A stretch of DNA of 13,971 nt from Bacteroidales bacterium (GTDB taxonomy: Bacteria > Bacteroidota > Bacteroidia > Bacteroidales > UBA932). A model generated the notes under the pieces. The model saw only the letters and a list, made by a program, of their open reading frames with translations, was not told the DNA's origin and ran no database searches. Position numbers and translations under genes: made by a program. Below, piece after piece: positions 1 through 8,328 of this stretch (positions are counted from its first letter, which is position 1; each line of letters starts with the position of its first letter). The DNA lies in the NCBI GenBank assembly GCA_017631875.1, contig JAGBSL010000089.1, positions 1 through 13,971 on the forward strand, in the 5' to 3' direction.

Positions 1-1
1 G

Positions 2-541
2 TTCTTCGCCCACATGGAGGAAATCGACCTCTGCTGGAGGATGCAGCTGGAGGGATACAAGGTAACCGTTGTACCTGAGTCCGTTGTCTACCATGTCGGC
101 GGAGGCACATTGCCGGCGACATCGCCGTTCAAGCTGTTCCTGAACTACAGGAACAACCTGCTGATGCTGGAGAGCAACCTCGCCAAGACATTTGCACTCA
201 AGAACCTCAAGAGCGGCAAGCCGGCAGGCAAGGCCGCGGCAAGAGGACTAGCGCAGGCACGCTGGAGGATATTCCAGAGGAAATGCCTCGACTGGCTGTC
301 GGCAGGAGTATACCTGGCGACTTTAAAGACCGGCTGTTTCAAGGCAGTATGGAAGGCATACAAGGAATACTGGAAGCTGAGGAAAGCTTCCGACATCAAT
401 GATATAAAGACATACCTGAGCATTCACGGCCAGGATGCCGGCGTATCGGGAATATATGGAAAATGGATCATTCTCACATCCATACTGAAAGGTAAGGATG
501 TATTCCGCATCATAAAGGAGAAGGACTTCTATAATATTTAA
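2..541 (+). CDS. Glycosyltransferase family 2 protein, C-terminal part (5' end outside window)
   Basis: Only the last ~179 codons are present; the frame is open from base 2 (FFAH before the first internal Met at 14). The visible start, FFAHMEEIDLCWRMQLEGYKV, followed by SVVYHVGGGTLP and a FLNYRNNLLML stretch, is the characteristic second half of the GT-A catalytic domain of Bacteroidota family 2 transferases (rhamnosyltransferase-like). The EEIDLCWR segment matches the acidic catalytic-base region of the fold. The family moves a sugar from a nucleotide sugar to a growing polysaccharide or lipid-linked acceptor at the inner face of the inner membrane. The C-terminal ~110 residues are basic, with an aromatic/hydrophobic patch near WLSAGVYLATL that may associate with the membrane. 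Donor and acceptor cannot be inferred. It ends 10 bp before trkA, so cotranscription is likely. Confidence 0.88.
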   Translation, partial: FFAHMEEIDLCWRMQLEGYKVTVVPESVVYHVGGGTLPATSPFKLFLNYRNNLLMLESNLAKTFALKNLKSGKPAGKAAARGLAQARWRIFQRKCLDWLSAGVYLATLKTGCFKAVWKAYKEYWKLRKASDINDIKTYLSIHGQDAGVSGIYGKWIILTSILKGKDVFRIIKEKDFYNI

Positions 542-551
542 ACTTAAGGAT

Positions 552-1910
552 ATGAAGATCGTTATTGCAGGTGCAGGTGAAGTAGGTTCACACCTGGCGA
601 AGATGCTCAACAACGAGACCAACGAGGTCACAGTCATCGATCAGCGCCGAGACAGGCTTGACAGCGTGACTGCCACCACGGACGTGATTACAGTGGAGGG
701 AAACCCTTCCGCAATCAAGGTCCTGCGCGAAGCCGGCGCACACTATGCCGACCTGTTCATCGCCGTGAACCCTTCAGATTCACAGGACGTGAACATCGTC
801 AGCGCAATGCTGGCCAAGAAGCTCGGCAGCAAGAAGGTCACCGCCCGAATCAATAACGAAGAGTACCTCACTTACGAGAACAAGAACCTTTTCACCGAGA
901 TGGGCATCGACCTGATGTTCTATCCTGAAAAGATCGCTGCAGGAGAAATTGCCGACCTGCTCAAGCGTACCGCGACGACTGAGTCCCTGGAGTTCGCGCG
1001 AGGAAAACTCCATATCGCAGTATTCAAACTGGAAGAGGAGTCTGAACTCATCGGAATGAACATGGCGGAGTTCAGTGCCGTGGCGGCACAGGAAGGCCAG
1101 AAATTCAGGGTCGTGGCCATCTCGCGTCAGGACGAGACCATCATCCCGAAATTCGACACTAAGTTCAAATACCATGACCTCGTGTTCATCATCTCCAAGA
1201 GAGAGGGAATGGATATGCTCACCAGATATATCGGCAAGGAAAACATCGAGGTCAAGAACCTCATGATCCTTGGAGGCAGCCCTATCGGAGAGATGGTGGC
1301 CAAGCAGCTGAGCAAGCAGCTTGACTCAATAAAGCTGATAGAGATGAACAAGGCGAAATGCCTTGACCTTTCAGAGAAGTTGCCGTCAAACGTAATGGTT
1401 GTGAATGGAGACGGACGAAACTCTGACATGCTCCTGGAGGAGTCGATCAGGGAATACGACGCATTCGTTGCAGTAACCAACAACTCGGAGACAAACATCC
1501 TTGCTTGCGTGGCAGCAAAGAGCCTCGGAGTGCCGAGAACGATTGCCGAGGTAGAGAATCTGGAGTACATCAGACTCGCCGAGAGCATGGGCGTAGACGC
1601 TGTTATCAACAAGAAGCTCATTACAGCAGGCAAGATATTCAGGTTCACCCTCAGCAGCAAGGTCCGCTTCATCAAGTACATGAGCGGAACCAAGGCAGAA
1701 GTCCTTGAATACATCGTAAGTCCGGGATCTGCCATTACGAAGAACACACTCATGAACACGAACTTCCCTAAGAACGCGATCATCGGCGGTGTAATACGAG
1801 GCAACGAATCATTCATCGCCGTGGGAGACACGCAGATACAGGCATACGACCGCGTCGCGGTCTTCGCCCTCCCTGAAGCAGTCAAAGAGGTTGATAAGTT
1901 TTTCAAGTAA
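552..1910 (+). CDS. trkA: Trk system potassium uptake protein TrkA (peripheral NAD-binding subunit)
   Basis: A 452-residue protein with the duplicated RCK layout of TrkA: Rossmann domain 1 (residues ~1-125, GAGEVG at 7-12, acidic D at the end of strand 2 in VTVIDQ), TrkA-C domain 1 (~140-220), Rossmann domain 2 (~236-355, GGSPIG at 241-246) and TrkA-C domain 2 (~370-450). Length is normal for full-length TrkA. TrkA binds NAD(H)/ATP on the cytoplasmic face and gates the membrane K+ translocator TrkH/TrkG. The second nucleotide motif has Ser where the second Gly of GxGxxG is usual, so domain 2 may bind nucleotide differently. The start follows an AAGGA only one base upstream, too close for a good Shine-Dalgarno. 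The stop overlaps the start of the ABC-F gene (TAATG). No trkH is in the window. Confidence 0.95.
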   Translation: MKIVIAGAGEVGSHLAKMLNNETNEVTVIDQRRDRLDSVTATTDVITVEGNPSAIKVLREAGAHYADLFIAVNPSDSQDVNIVSAMLAKKLGSKKVTARINNEEYLTYENKNLFTEMGIDLMFYPEKIAAGEIADLLKRTATTESLEFARGKLHIAVFKLEEESELIGMNMAEFSAVAAQEGQKFRVVAISRQDETIIPKFDTKFKYHDLVFIISKREGMDMLTRYIGKENIEVKNLMILGGSPIGEMVAKQLSKQLDSIKLIEMNKAKCLDLSEKLPSNVMVVNGDGRNSDMLLEESIREYDAFVAVTNNSETNILACVAAKSLGVPRTIAEVENLEYIRLAESMGVDAVINKKLITAGKIFRFTLSSKVRFIKYMSGTKAEVLEYIVSPGSAITKNTLMNTNFPKNAIIGGVIRGNESFIAVGDTQIQAYDRVAVFALPEAVKEVDKFFK

Positions 1911-3724
1911 TGGCAAGTTATCTCCAGATAGAGAACATATCGAAGAGCTACGGACCGAAGGTCCTGTTCGAAAAGATAGGCTTCAACATCAATGAAGGTG
2001 ACAAGATCGCCCTCATTGCCCCAAACGGCACCGGCAAGACCTCGCTGATGAGGATTCTCGCCGGCAAGGACAAGTCGGACTCGGGCGGAAAGATCATGTT
2101 CCTGAAGGATATCAAAATCGCATTCCTTGAACAGGAATACGATTTTGAACCTGAAAGATCGATCTTTGACCAGATCATGGCCTCAAGCACGGAGTTCACA
2201 AAAGATCTCGACCAGGAACATCTTTGGGAATATGAGCATAGAGTAGTAAAGTTCCTTACCAGCTTCAATCTGACCAATCCTGACCAGAAGATGAAGGAGC
2301 TGTCCGGAGGCGAAGTCAAGAGAGTCGCTCTCACCCAGATGCTTGCCAGCGAGGCGGAGTTCTTCATCATGGACGAGCCGACCAACCACCTGGACATCGA
2401 CGCGATCGAGTTCCTTGAAGGCTACCTCAGCCGCTCACGCTGCACCCTCTTCATGGTAACCCATGACCGATATTTCCTTGACAGGGTCTGCAATACAGTC
2501 ATGGAAATGGACCATGGTGCCGTATACACATATAAGGGCGACTATCAGAACTTCCTTGAAAAGAGGGAGGAAAGGATCGCAAACTACAACGCCGAGACAG
2601 ACAAGGTGCGCAACATCCTGCGCCGCGAGCTGGAATGGATCCGCAGCACCCCATGCGCCCGAACAGGCAAGGCCCGCTACCGCATAAACGCCTTCTATGA
2701 TCTCAAGGACAGGGCATCTCAGGTATACACCCAGAAGCAGGTGAACATGGATCCGATGAAGGGTTCTACCCGCCTTGGAACAAAGATCATCAACTGCAAG
2801 GACCTCAGCTTCTACTACGGCGACAGCTGCTACCTTGACAAGTTCACATACAACTTCCAGCGCTATGAGAAGGTCGGCATCGTCGGCCGCAACGGCGCCG
2901 GAAAGTCGACATTCCTCAACATCCTTACCGGACGCATGTACGAAGACGATCCGGGAGTACTGACCGGAGTGATCGAACGCGGAGAATCACTGAAGATCGG
3001 TTACTACCACCAGAGCGGAATGTCATTCAACCCGAATGACACCGTGCTGGACATCGTGAACGACACATGGCTCCTCAACCGCTTCCTCTTCCCGCACGAG
3101 ATGCTCAACAACAAGATCGAGAAGCTCAGCGGAGGAGAAAAGCGCCGTCTGTACCTGCTCACGATCCTGATGCAGCAGCCTAACCTGCTGATTCTTGACG
3201 AGCCGACCAACGACCTCGACATCGTGACCCTCAACATCCTCGAGGAATACCTCAAGGAGTTCAGCGGCTCTCTCATCATAGTCTCGCACGACAGACACTT
3301 CCTCGACAAGCTGGTGGACCACCTCTTCATCTTCTGCGGAGACGGAGTCGTGAAGGACTTCGTCGGAACATACAGCGAGTACAGGGAATATATCAAGGAA
3401 TACGAGGCTGAGCAGCGCTCGCAGGCGCGTGCCGAGGAGAAGGCAGCAAAAGAAAAGGCAGCCAAGGAGGCAGCAGCAAACGCTCCAGCACAGGAACAGC
3501 CAGCCAAGAAACGCAAGCTGACATACAAGGAGCAGAAGGAGCTGGAACAGCTGGAGAAGGATCTGGAAAGTCTCGCAGCTGAGAAGGCAGAACTGGAAGA
3601 GAAGCTTAACAGCGGAACACTCCCCTACGAGGAACTTCAGAAGACATCGGAACGGATCGGTCAGATCATGCTACTCACCGATGAGAAGGAATTCAGACTC
3701 CTTGAGCTTTATGAACTGATGTAA
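1910..3724 (+). CDS. ABC-F family ATPase, Uup-like (soluble ribosome-associated type)
   Basis: A 604-residue protein with two ABC nucleotide-binding domains and no membrane segments. NBD1 has a Walker A (APNGTGKT, 37-44), signature LSGGE (131-135) and Walker B ending MDEPTNHLD (D155/E156). NBD2 has GRNGAGKST (326-334), LSGGE (406-410) and ILDEPTNDLD (D430/E431). Both catalytic glutamates are present. The linker (~210-285, with LEWIRSTPCARTGKAR) resembles the P-site tRNA interaction region of Uup. The C-terminus has an Ala/Lys/Glu-rich stretch (~500-530) and a predicted coiled coil (~535-600) beginning KKRKLTYKEQKELEQLE, as in the Uup subgroup. The first Walker A begins with Ala rather than Gly. 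ABC-F proteins act on ribosomes, and Uup members are linked to translation or ribosome quality and DNA structure tolerance; the substrate here is inferred only. Translational coupling to trkA is likely through the TAATG overlap. Confidence 0.93.
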   Translation: MASYLQIENISKSYGPKVLFEKIGFNINEGDKIALIAPNGTGKTSLMRILAGKDKSDSGGKIMFLKDIKIAFLEQEYDFEPERSIFDQIMASSTEFTKDLDQEHLWEYEHRVVKFLTSFNLTNPDQKMKELSGGEVKRVALTQMLASEAEFFIMDEPTNHLDIDAIEFLEGYLSRSRCTLFMVTHDRYFLDRVCNTVMEMDHGAVYTYKGDYQNFLEKREERIANYNAETDKVRNILRRELEWIRSTPCARTGKARYRINAFYDLKDRASQVYTQKQVNMDPMKGSTRLGTKIINCKDLSFYYGDSCYLDKFTYNFQRYEKVGIVGRNGAGKSTFLNILTGRMYEDDPGVLTGVIERGESLKIGYYHQSGMSFNPNDTVLDIVNDTWLLNRFLFPHEMLNNKIEKLSGGEKRRLYLLTILMQQPNLLILDEPTNDLDIVTLNILEEYLKEFSGSLIIVSHDRHFLDKLVDHLFIFCGDGVVKDFVGTYSEYREYIKEYEAEQRSQARAEEKAAKEKAAKEAAANAPAQEQPAKKRKLTYKEQKELEQLEKDLESLAAEKAELEEKLNSGTLPYEELQKTSERIGQIMLLTDEKEFRLLELYELM

Positions 3725-3745
3725 TCACAAAAACACACTTACGCT

Positions 3746-4906
3746 ATGAGAAAATTTTACACCCTGGCCGGTATCCTCTCCCTCTCGGAGGATGAAAAGG
3801 AATTGATCAGGCAGCAGGCCCTGGAAGGTGACCCTGTCGCATGTTACAAGCTGGCGGAAATCTATCTGCATCTCCATGAGTGCGAGGATTATGTGTCATC
3901 AGCGCTCGAACTGCTGCAGAAGGCAAGCGAAGGTGGCGTGGCAGATGCTGACGCCACTATGGCGATAATGATGTTCCGAGGGGAAATCGAGCCTTTCGAT
4001 CCTGTAGCCGCAGCTAAGCGTCTGGAAAAGGCCATCAATAACGGAAGTGATCGCGGAATAGCGTTCCAGCTCAGGAACCTTCTTTATGGCAGGTATGGAT
4101 ACGAGCCGAATATCGACCTTGTCAGGCAGACGCTCGATCAGTTTCTCACCCAAGGCGAAGACCCATATTGGTGCGCCCTGATGGGAGACCTGCTCATGGC
4201 AGAGGGAAAGGTAGTCGAATCACAGCAGTGGTACGAAAAGGCCGTAGCGGGCGGAGAGAATAGCGCGTATGGCGACCTTGCACTGGCAAGAGGAATAAAC
4301 GACGACTATAGCTTCAGAGACTATGAGGCATATAACGACACATTGATGGAAGGCAATGATGCCATGGACCCGATGTGCATGTACTACTTCCTTCTTGACA
4401 AGATCGAAAGCTACTACGACATCGATCCGGAAGACACTCAGGCCCGCGATGAATACAGGCAGATGATTATCCATGCATTGGAACTGAACATCGAGTGGTG
4501 CCATCCGATGTCTATGGAACTGCTTGGAGACATCTACAGAGAGGGAAAGATCGATGTTCCTGTGGATCCGGTCAAGGCATGGGGATACTATGTTCAGGGA
4601 TCTGAATTCATGCACGCATCGTGCTTCGGAAAGATGTACGATATGCTGCAGGCAAATGAGATCCAGCTTGGTCAGATGAGCAATGAAGAGGCCATGGATC
4701 TATGCATGATCAATGGTTCAAGACTGCATGACGCAAGACTTCTTGTTGCAACCGTCGAAGCCTACAAGCATGGCCGACTGACGCAGTTCGCTCGAGAAAT
4801 AGAGATGTTCCATATCCCTGCATACGACGCCATCCCAGACGACGAACCTCTTGACGACGAGGACGAAGGTCCGGATGACGACGGCCGTTTCGACGCATGG
4901 TCATAA
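3746..4906 (+). CDS. Sel1/TPR-like repeat protein
   Basis: A 386-residue predicted cytoplasmic protein with no convincing signal peptide. It is built of helical Sel1-like repeats: an N-terminal set (~15-105, e.g. ALEGDPVACYKLAEIYL and ALELLQKASEGGVADADATM), a middle set (~130-185, e.g. WYEKAVAGGENSAYGDLALARG, W162) and a later one (~250-300, PMSMELLGDIYREGKIDVP and KAWGYYVQGSEF). These alternate small and aromatic residues as in alpha-solenoid repeats and usually mediate protein-protein contacts. The last ~25 residues are strongly acidic (DDEPLDDEDEGPDDDGRFD). It begins 21 bp after the ABC-F stop in the same direction, so is probably cotranscribed. No catalytic motif is visible; binding partners are unknown. 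A scaffold or regulatory role is inference from the repeat class. Confidence 0.82.
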   Translation: MRKFYTLAGILSLSEDEKELIRQQALEGDPVACYKLAEIYLHLHECEDYVSSALELLQKASEGGVADADATMAIMMFRGEIEPFDPVAAAKRLEKAINNGSDRGIAFQLRNLLYGRYGYEPNIDLVRQTLDQFLTQGEDPYWCALMGDLLMAEGKVVESQQWYEKAVAGGENSAYGDLALARGINDDYSFRDYEAYNDTLMEGNDAMDPMCMYYFLLDKIESYYDIDPEDTQARDEYRQMIIHALELNIEWCHPMSMELLGDIYREGKIDVPVDPVKAWGYYVQGSEFMHASCFGKMYDMLQANEIQLGQMSNEEAMDLCMINGSRLHDARLLVATVEAYKHGRLTQFAREIEMFHIPAYDAIPDDEPLDDEDEGPDDDGRFDAWS

Positions 4907-4927
4907 CTCAAATCAACGACAAAGCAA

Positions 4928-5863
4928 ATGGAGCAGTTATTTAATATAATAAGGATCGAGACTTCGATGGACATGGGTATCGGCAACAGAAGCAAGAGAT
5001 GGACTCGTATTCTTGCCGAAGACCTTCAGGCCGGAAATGTTTTTGACATCGACGGTCAGGAACTGACCATCATGGATATCGATGAAAACGAAATGAAATT
5101 CGAGTACCGCGGCAAGACCTTCTCTGTCAACCGCCAATGGCAGGTACTTGGCACTCCTGAATTCGGGATTCCCAACGAACGTATCTCCATGCAGGGACGA
5201 TACATATTTTTCTTCAGCAATGACTCTGATCTTGAATTTGACTGGCAGGAGGGCCATGCCGCAGACCTTGTGAGTCAGATGAACAGCAATCTTGAAGAAG
5301 GCCTGCTCTGGAAAAATATCCCGCTTGTACGGGAATGGATACACGAAATGAAGGATAGGGCCCCTTACAAGTCTGCGAACATCAATCCGACCTACAAGGC
5401 TCACTTCATTTCAAAGATTCTTGAAAACGACTACATAGACAAGAGGGAAACGCCTAGACTCTTCCACTCATTGTGCGAACTATATAGAGTCTATGTCGAC
5501 TTTCCATGCGCATCCGACTACGACGATTTTCTCAATGAGAATTTCGACAAGTATTACTTCCGTGAGGTGGACAGATGGATCTACAAGCTTGCATGGATAG
5601 TTGACAATCCGGAGAGCAAGATTGCGCTTGACAGTTGGAATGGATTGGGTGGAATGCTCAAGGTGGACCCCGTACAGGCGACTCCGGAATGGGAGGAGGT
5701 CATTTACGAGGTGGAACAGGAACTGGAGGAACAATTGAAGGACGAGCCTCGCGGTATGGGCTTCTGCCACAGCTACTGGAGCGCAAAGAGAGCGGCCCTC
5801 GCCCGCAGGGGCATCGAGTGGAGAAGCCCGTCGGCAATGAACCCAAGAGTTATGTTCGACTAA
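4928..5863 (+). CDS. Hypothetical protein, 311 residues, no family recognised
   Basis: An open frame of 311 codons with codon use like its neighbours and a 21-bp gap from the preceding gene, so it is very likely real. It has no signal peptide or membrane segment. Residues ~27-75 look beta-rich (RILAEDLQAGNVFDIDGQEL, then MDIDENEMKFEYRGKTFSVNR), with the pattern of a small barrel or Tudor/SH3-like fold, but this is a guess from alternation of residues. The rest is rich in Trp, Tyr, Asp and Glu and probably helical (WIYKLAWIVDNPESK; WEEVIYEVEQELEEQLKDE). I recognise no catalytic motif and cannot assign a function. Position between a Sel1-repeat gene and another small unknown suggests that these form a functional or at least co-inherited group. 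Confidence 0.75.
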   Translation: MEQLFNIIRIETSMDMGIGNRSKRWTRILAEDLQAGNVFDIDGQELTIMDIDENEMKFEYRGKTFSVNRQWQVLGTPEFGIPNERISMQGRYIFFFSNDSDLEFDWQEGHAADLVSQMNSNLEEGLLWKNIPLVREWIHEMKDRAPYKSANINPTYKAHFISKILENDYIDKRETPRLFHSLCELYRVYVDFPCASDYDDFLNENFDKYYFREVDRWIYKLAWIVDNPESKIALDSWNGLGGMLKVDPVQATPEWEEVIYEVEQELEEQLKDEPRGMGFCHSYWSAKRAALARRGIEWRSPSAMNPRVMFD

Positions 5864-5907
5864 AATCCCAAGACATATGAACCTAAGTTATACCAACCTA
5901 TATCACT

Positions 5908-6279
5908 ATGAGTTTCGACAATTACAAGTTTGTCCTTAAGACATGTGCGTCATCCGAGAACGAGGTGACAGGAGAAGACATCGACCTTGAAGACCGCTTT
6001 GAGTGTGACCTCAAGGGTGTAAACCTCAAGGAAGGGGTCAAACTGTTTTCTCCGAGGAAGGAAGAATGGAAGCTGTATGGTATCGAGAAATTGATTTTTC
6101 CAGACTTCAATTTCAAGGTTCTTGAAGTCCACAAAGACGGAGTCGTGCTGGAAACTTCATTCCAGTACAACTCATACAGCTCCCGATTCAAGATTTCATA
6201 CGCCGAACCGATGCATCGTGAAAGTTTCTGGTTCGGAAGATATAGCTATTCCTACGAGCTGACTTTCGTCAAGAGGTAG
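5908..6279 (+). CDS. Hypothetical small protein, 123 residues
   Basis: A 123-codon frame on the same strand, 44 bp after the preceding gene, ending 12 bp from the stop of the convergent MORN/Sel1 gene. The protein looks like a single beta-rich soluble domain: alternating hydrophobic/polar strands such as YKFVLKTCASS, NFKVLEVHKDGVVLETSFQY and SSRFKISYAEP, ending SYSYELTFVKR. It has no signal peptide, membrane segment or recognised motif. Asp/Glu-rich near residues 20-32. The upstream gap contains an out-of-frame ATG (5877) whose frame runs only ~20 codons, so the start at 5908 is preferred. No function can be given; it is probably the last gene of the + strand unit. Confidence 0.68.
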   Translation: MSFDNYKFVLKTCASSENEVTGEDIDLEDRFECDLKGVNLKEGVKLFSPRKEEWKLYGIEKLIFPDFNFKVLEVHKDGVVLETSFQYNSYSSRFKISYAEPMHRESFWFGRYSYSYELTFVKR

Positions 6280-6291
6280 ACCGGTATCCGG

Positions 6292-8193
6292 CTAACCACG
6301 TCTGACCAGACCGGTCAGAGCTGATATTTCATCGAAGACATTGTCAAGGTCTTCCTGGAAATGAAACGAATAGGTGTCGTACTTGTTGTCCTCAAGGGCA
6401 ATGATTACGGCACCTCTTATTTCATATCCGCGTCCATATAGAATGGTGCCGACAGCGTTGTCCGGAAGATCCTTTGCGTATCCCTCCCTGTCTGTATACA
6501 TTGCCAGCTGGTAGCCCTTGAACTTGCATGCCTTCGTTATGCGGTTCAGAGGTTCCGAAAAATGGACTGCATCAAGTCCCTCTGCATCAATAAGCTGAGC
6601 CATCTCACGATAAGACATCATGAAGATATCAGCCTCGACAAAAGACACTATTCCGGAAGGCTTAATTATCATTGCTGTCGGATTGATCTGGGTCTTTGGA
6701 GCTGGGTGTTTCATCTTCCATACAGGCATCCAGACAGACTCTATCTGATCTCCGTATCCCATTGCCACATACGCGTCCTTATTCTTGATCACATCGTCAA
6801 GATAATTATCAAGGCCATAGCGTAACGCGTCATACTTCAGTTTCAGGATTTCATCTTCTGACATGAACGTCGGATCCTTAAGCGTTTCAGCAGCCTCGAT
6901 CAGAAGCTCGTATCCCGTATTGTAACCATAGGTCACGGCTACGTCAGCATAAGCCATACCCTTGTCCAGATCAATATCATATCCGTACTTACCGTTCAGC
7001 AACGCATCCGCCAGAATCAATGCGCAGTATCCGCTGCCTTTATTGACGCCTTCCGGCAGATTCCGTTTCAGTTGAGCATGAATCTCCTTCTTGTCATCAT
7101 CGTCAAGCTCATCCCAACAAGACTCATACTCGAATCCTTGAAGATTGCAGTCCGGAACTCCAAGTTTCCTTCCAACCTCCATCAAAGTCTCATAGTACTC
7201 ATCGTCACCATCCTGGAGGTATATCAAGGCTATATCGAATATCGGAGGATAATAGCCGTTGGCTATACACTTGTCATATGCCTTGACAGCCTTCTCGGTC
7301 TCACCTTCCATTTCATATAGCCAGCCAAGCCGTTCCGTCCAGAGTATCGATTCGCTGAAAATTGCCGATGACTCACGTTCTGCCTCAGCGATAGCCGCAG
7401 CTATATCCGCTTCAACTTCCGCCGTGCCGAGGTACAGCATTCTGTTACGCCTGAGCTTAGCAATGATACTTCCTTTTTCTATCGCTTGAGCCAGAAGTTC
7501 CATAGAAAGCTTACGGTCCATCACAAACTTTCCAGTCTGTTCATCGTATGCCTCACCAAGATAATACATCCTGGAGAGCAGATAAATAGCGTCGGCAATG
7601 CCTGCGCGCGCCGACTCGTCAAATATCTGAAAGGCTGTTTTCAGCGATGTTTCGTCTTTTCGCGTTGCCCAGAGCCATACTCCATATCCATATCTGGCAT
7701 ACGGGGACGTACTGCTCCAGAGTTTCGACACAAGCGGCATAGGTAACTTCCTGACTGCCACGAAATCATGGAAACGGCTCAGGAACTTCGCGTCATCAGT
7801 TAAGTCAAATGTATCCTCTGCGTACTTCTTGCCCAGGAAGTCCTGAACGGCATCATCATTCCTCCACCAGCCCCTGAACTTCTCATCCCATGAATCCACG
7901 ACCTCCTTATATGGTCCAGGCTTGGTATTAGGATGAATCAACCTGCCGCAGCTGTCATACTCACCCATCTGCACCCACTCCCACTCCTCGTACTCCCTGA
8001 TGTACCTGACACTCTCAGACCATACTCCATAGCCGGAGCGCACTCCATGCTCGAAATGGCCCTCGTACTTGTATTTCTTGTCGGTAGTTGTGGCATATTC
8101 CATCACGCCATGTCCATGAGGGCGTCCCTCATCATCCTTCTGGCCGCTGTAGATAGTGCGTGTAATTTTTGACGGGTTTTCCGGTAGTCTCAT
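6292..8193 (-). CDS. MORN- and Sel1-repeat protein with DUF3846-like C-terminal domain
   Basis: A 633-residue predicted cytoplasmic protein. Residues ~14-60 carry MORN-type repeats (EGRPHGHGVMEY; KYEGHFEHGVRSGYGVW), with a third weaker one near 76-90. Residues ~175-490 are helical Sel1/TPR-like repeats (e.g. AFQIFDESARAGIADAIYLLS; LGWLYEMEGETEKAVKAYDK; GYCALILADALLNGKYGYD). The last ~125 residues form a different domain: a IIKPSG start, then YTDREGYAKDLPDN and GYEIRGAVIIAL, a pattern resembling DUF3846. That match is from memory of the family pattern, not a search. MORN and Sel1 repeats both serve as interaction platforms, in MORN proteins sometimes membrane-lipid binding. A TATATTTG promoter element lies 22 bp upstream of the start. 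The protein shares a KYGY-type repeat motif with the 3746-4906 protein. Confidence 0.83.
   Translation of the reverse strand: MRLPENPSKITRTIYSGQKDDEGRPHGHGVMEYATTTDKKYKYEGHFEHGVRSGYGVWSESVRYIREYEEWEWVQMGEYDSCGRLIHPNTKPGPYKEVVDSWDEKFRGWWRNDDAVQDFLGKKYAEDTFDLTDDAKFLSRFHDFVAVRKLPMPLVSKLWSSTSPYARYGYGVWLWATRKDETSLKTAFQIFDESARAGIADAIYLLSRMYYLGEAYDEQTGKFVMDRKLSMELLAQAIEKGSIIAKLRRNRMLYLGTAEVEADIAAAIAEAERESSAIFSESILWTERLGWLYEMEGETEKAVKAYDKCIANGYYPPIFDIALIYLQDGDDEYYETLMEVGRKLGVPDCNLQGFEYESCWDELDDDDKKEIHAQLKRNLPEGVNKGSGYCALILADALLNGKYGYDIDLDKGMAYADVAVTYGYNTGYELLIEAAETLKDPTFMSEDEILKLKYDALRYGLDNYLDDVIKNKDAYVAMGYGDQIESVWMPVWKMKHPAPKTQINPTAMIIKPSGIVSFVEADIFMMSYREMAQLIDAEGLDAVHFSEPLNRITKACKFKGYQLAMYTDREGYAKDLPDNAVGTILYGRGYEIRGAVIIALEDNKYDTYSFHFQEDLDNVFDEISALTGLVRRG
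6301..6319. terminator. Possible bidirectional hairpin at convergent gene ends
   Basis: A perfect 7-bp inverted repeat (TCTGACC / GGTCAGA, loop AGACC) sits 22 bp beyond the stop of the small + strand gene and inside the last codons of the convergent - strand gene. The position fits a transcript-end hairpin, but no T tract follows on either side, and part of the symmetry may be coincidental coding sequence. Confidence 0.3.
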
Positions 8194-8214
8194 AGCTTAA
8201 TGATTTAATCTATG

Positions 8215-8222
8215 CAAATATA
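8215..8222 (-). promoter_or_regulatory. -7 promoter element of the MORN/Sel1 gene
   Basis: TATATTTG followed by C on the - strand fits the Bacteroidota -7 consensus TAnnTTTG, 21 nt upstream of the ATG at 8193, implying a leader of about 15 nt. The -33 partner is poor: only a T-rich stretch (GGTTTTACC, around 8240-8250) is found at suitable distance. The edge of the first 40-bp hairpin module (8256) lies just upstream of this promoter. Confidence 0.55.
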
Positions 8223-8255
8223 AAAATTATTGCCATTCCAGGTAAAACCAATAAT

Positions 8256-8295
8256 ACCGGTGCGACAAAAATCTGCGATTTTATGGCACACTGGT
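8256..8295 (-). repeat. 40-bp hairpin module A1
   Basis: Forty bases beginning (plus strand) ACCGGTGC and ending CACTGGT, an imperfect terminal inverted repeat (8 of 11 positions pair). It encloses a second dyad: on the - strand AAATC-GCA-GATTT, five perfect pairs. It aligns without gaps to module A2 with 31 of 40 identical bases by hand count and lies exactly 73 bp from it. On the - strand TGTTTTGC (8308-8315) precedes it by 12 nt. Confidence 0.75.
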
Positions 8296-8328
8296 ATTCA
8301 AATCGAGGCAAAACAACAAAAAACGAAG

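Noticed and set aside
1127..1906. A 259-codon - strand open frame opposite trkA
   Set aside because: Antisense shadow of a well-supported gene; no upstream signal.
5877..5939. Short upstream frame starting at ATG 5877
   Set aside because: About 20 codons, overlaps the start of the 5908 gene out of frame and lacks a ribosome site.
6280..6315. ACCGGT occurring twice 30 bp apart near the convergent gene ends
   Set aside because: A six-base match shared with module arms, but one copy lies in coding sequence and there is no 40-bp unit or 73-bp spacing.
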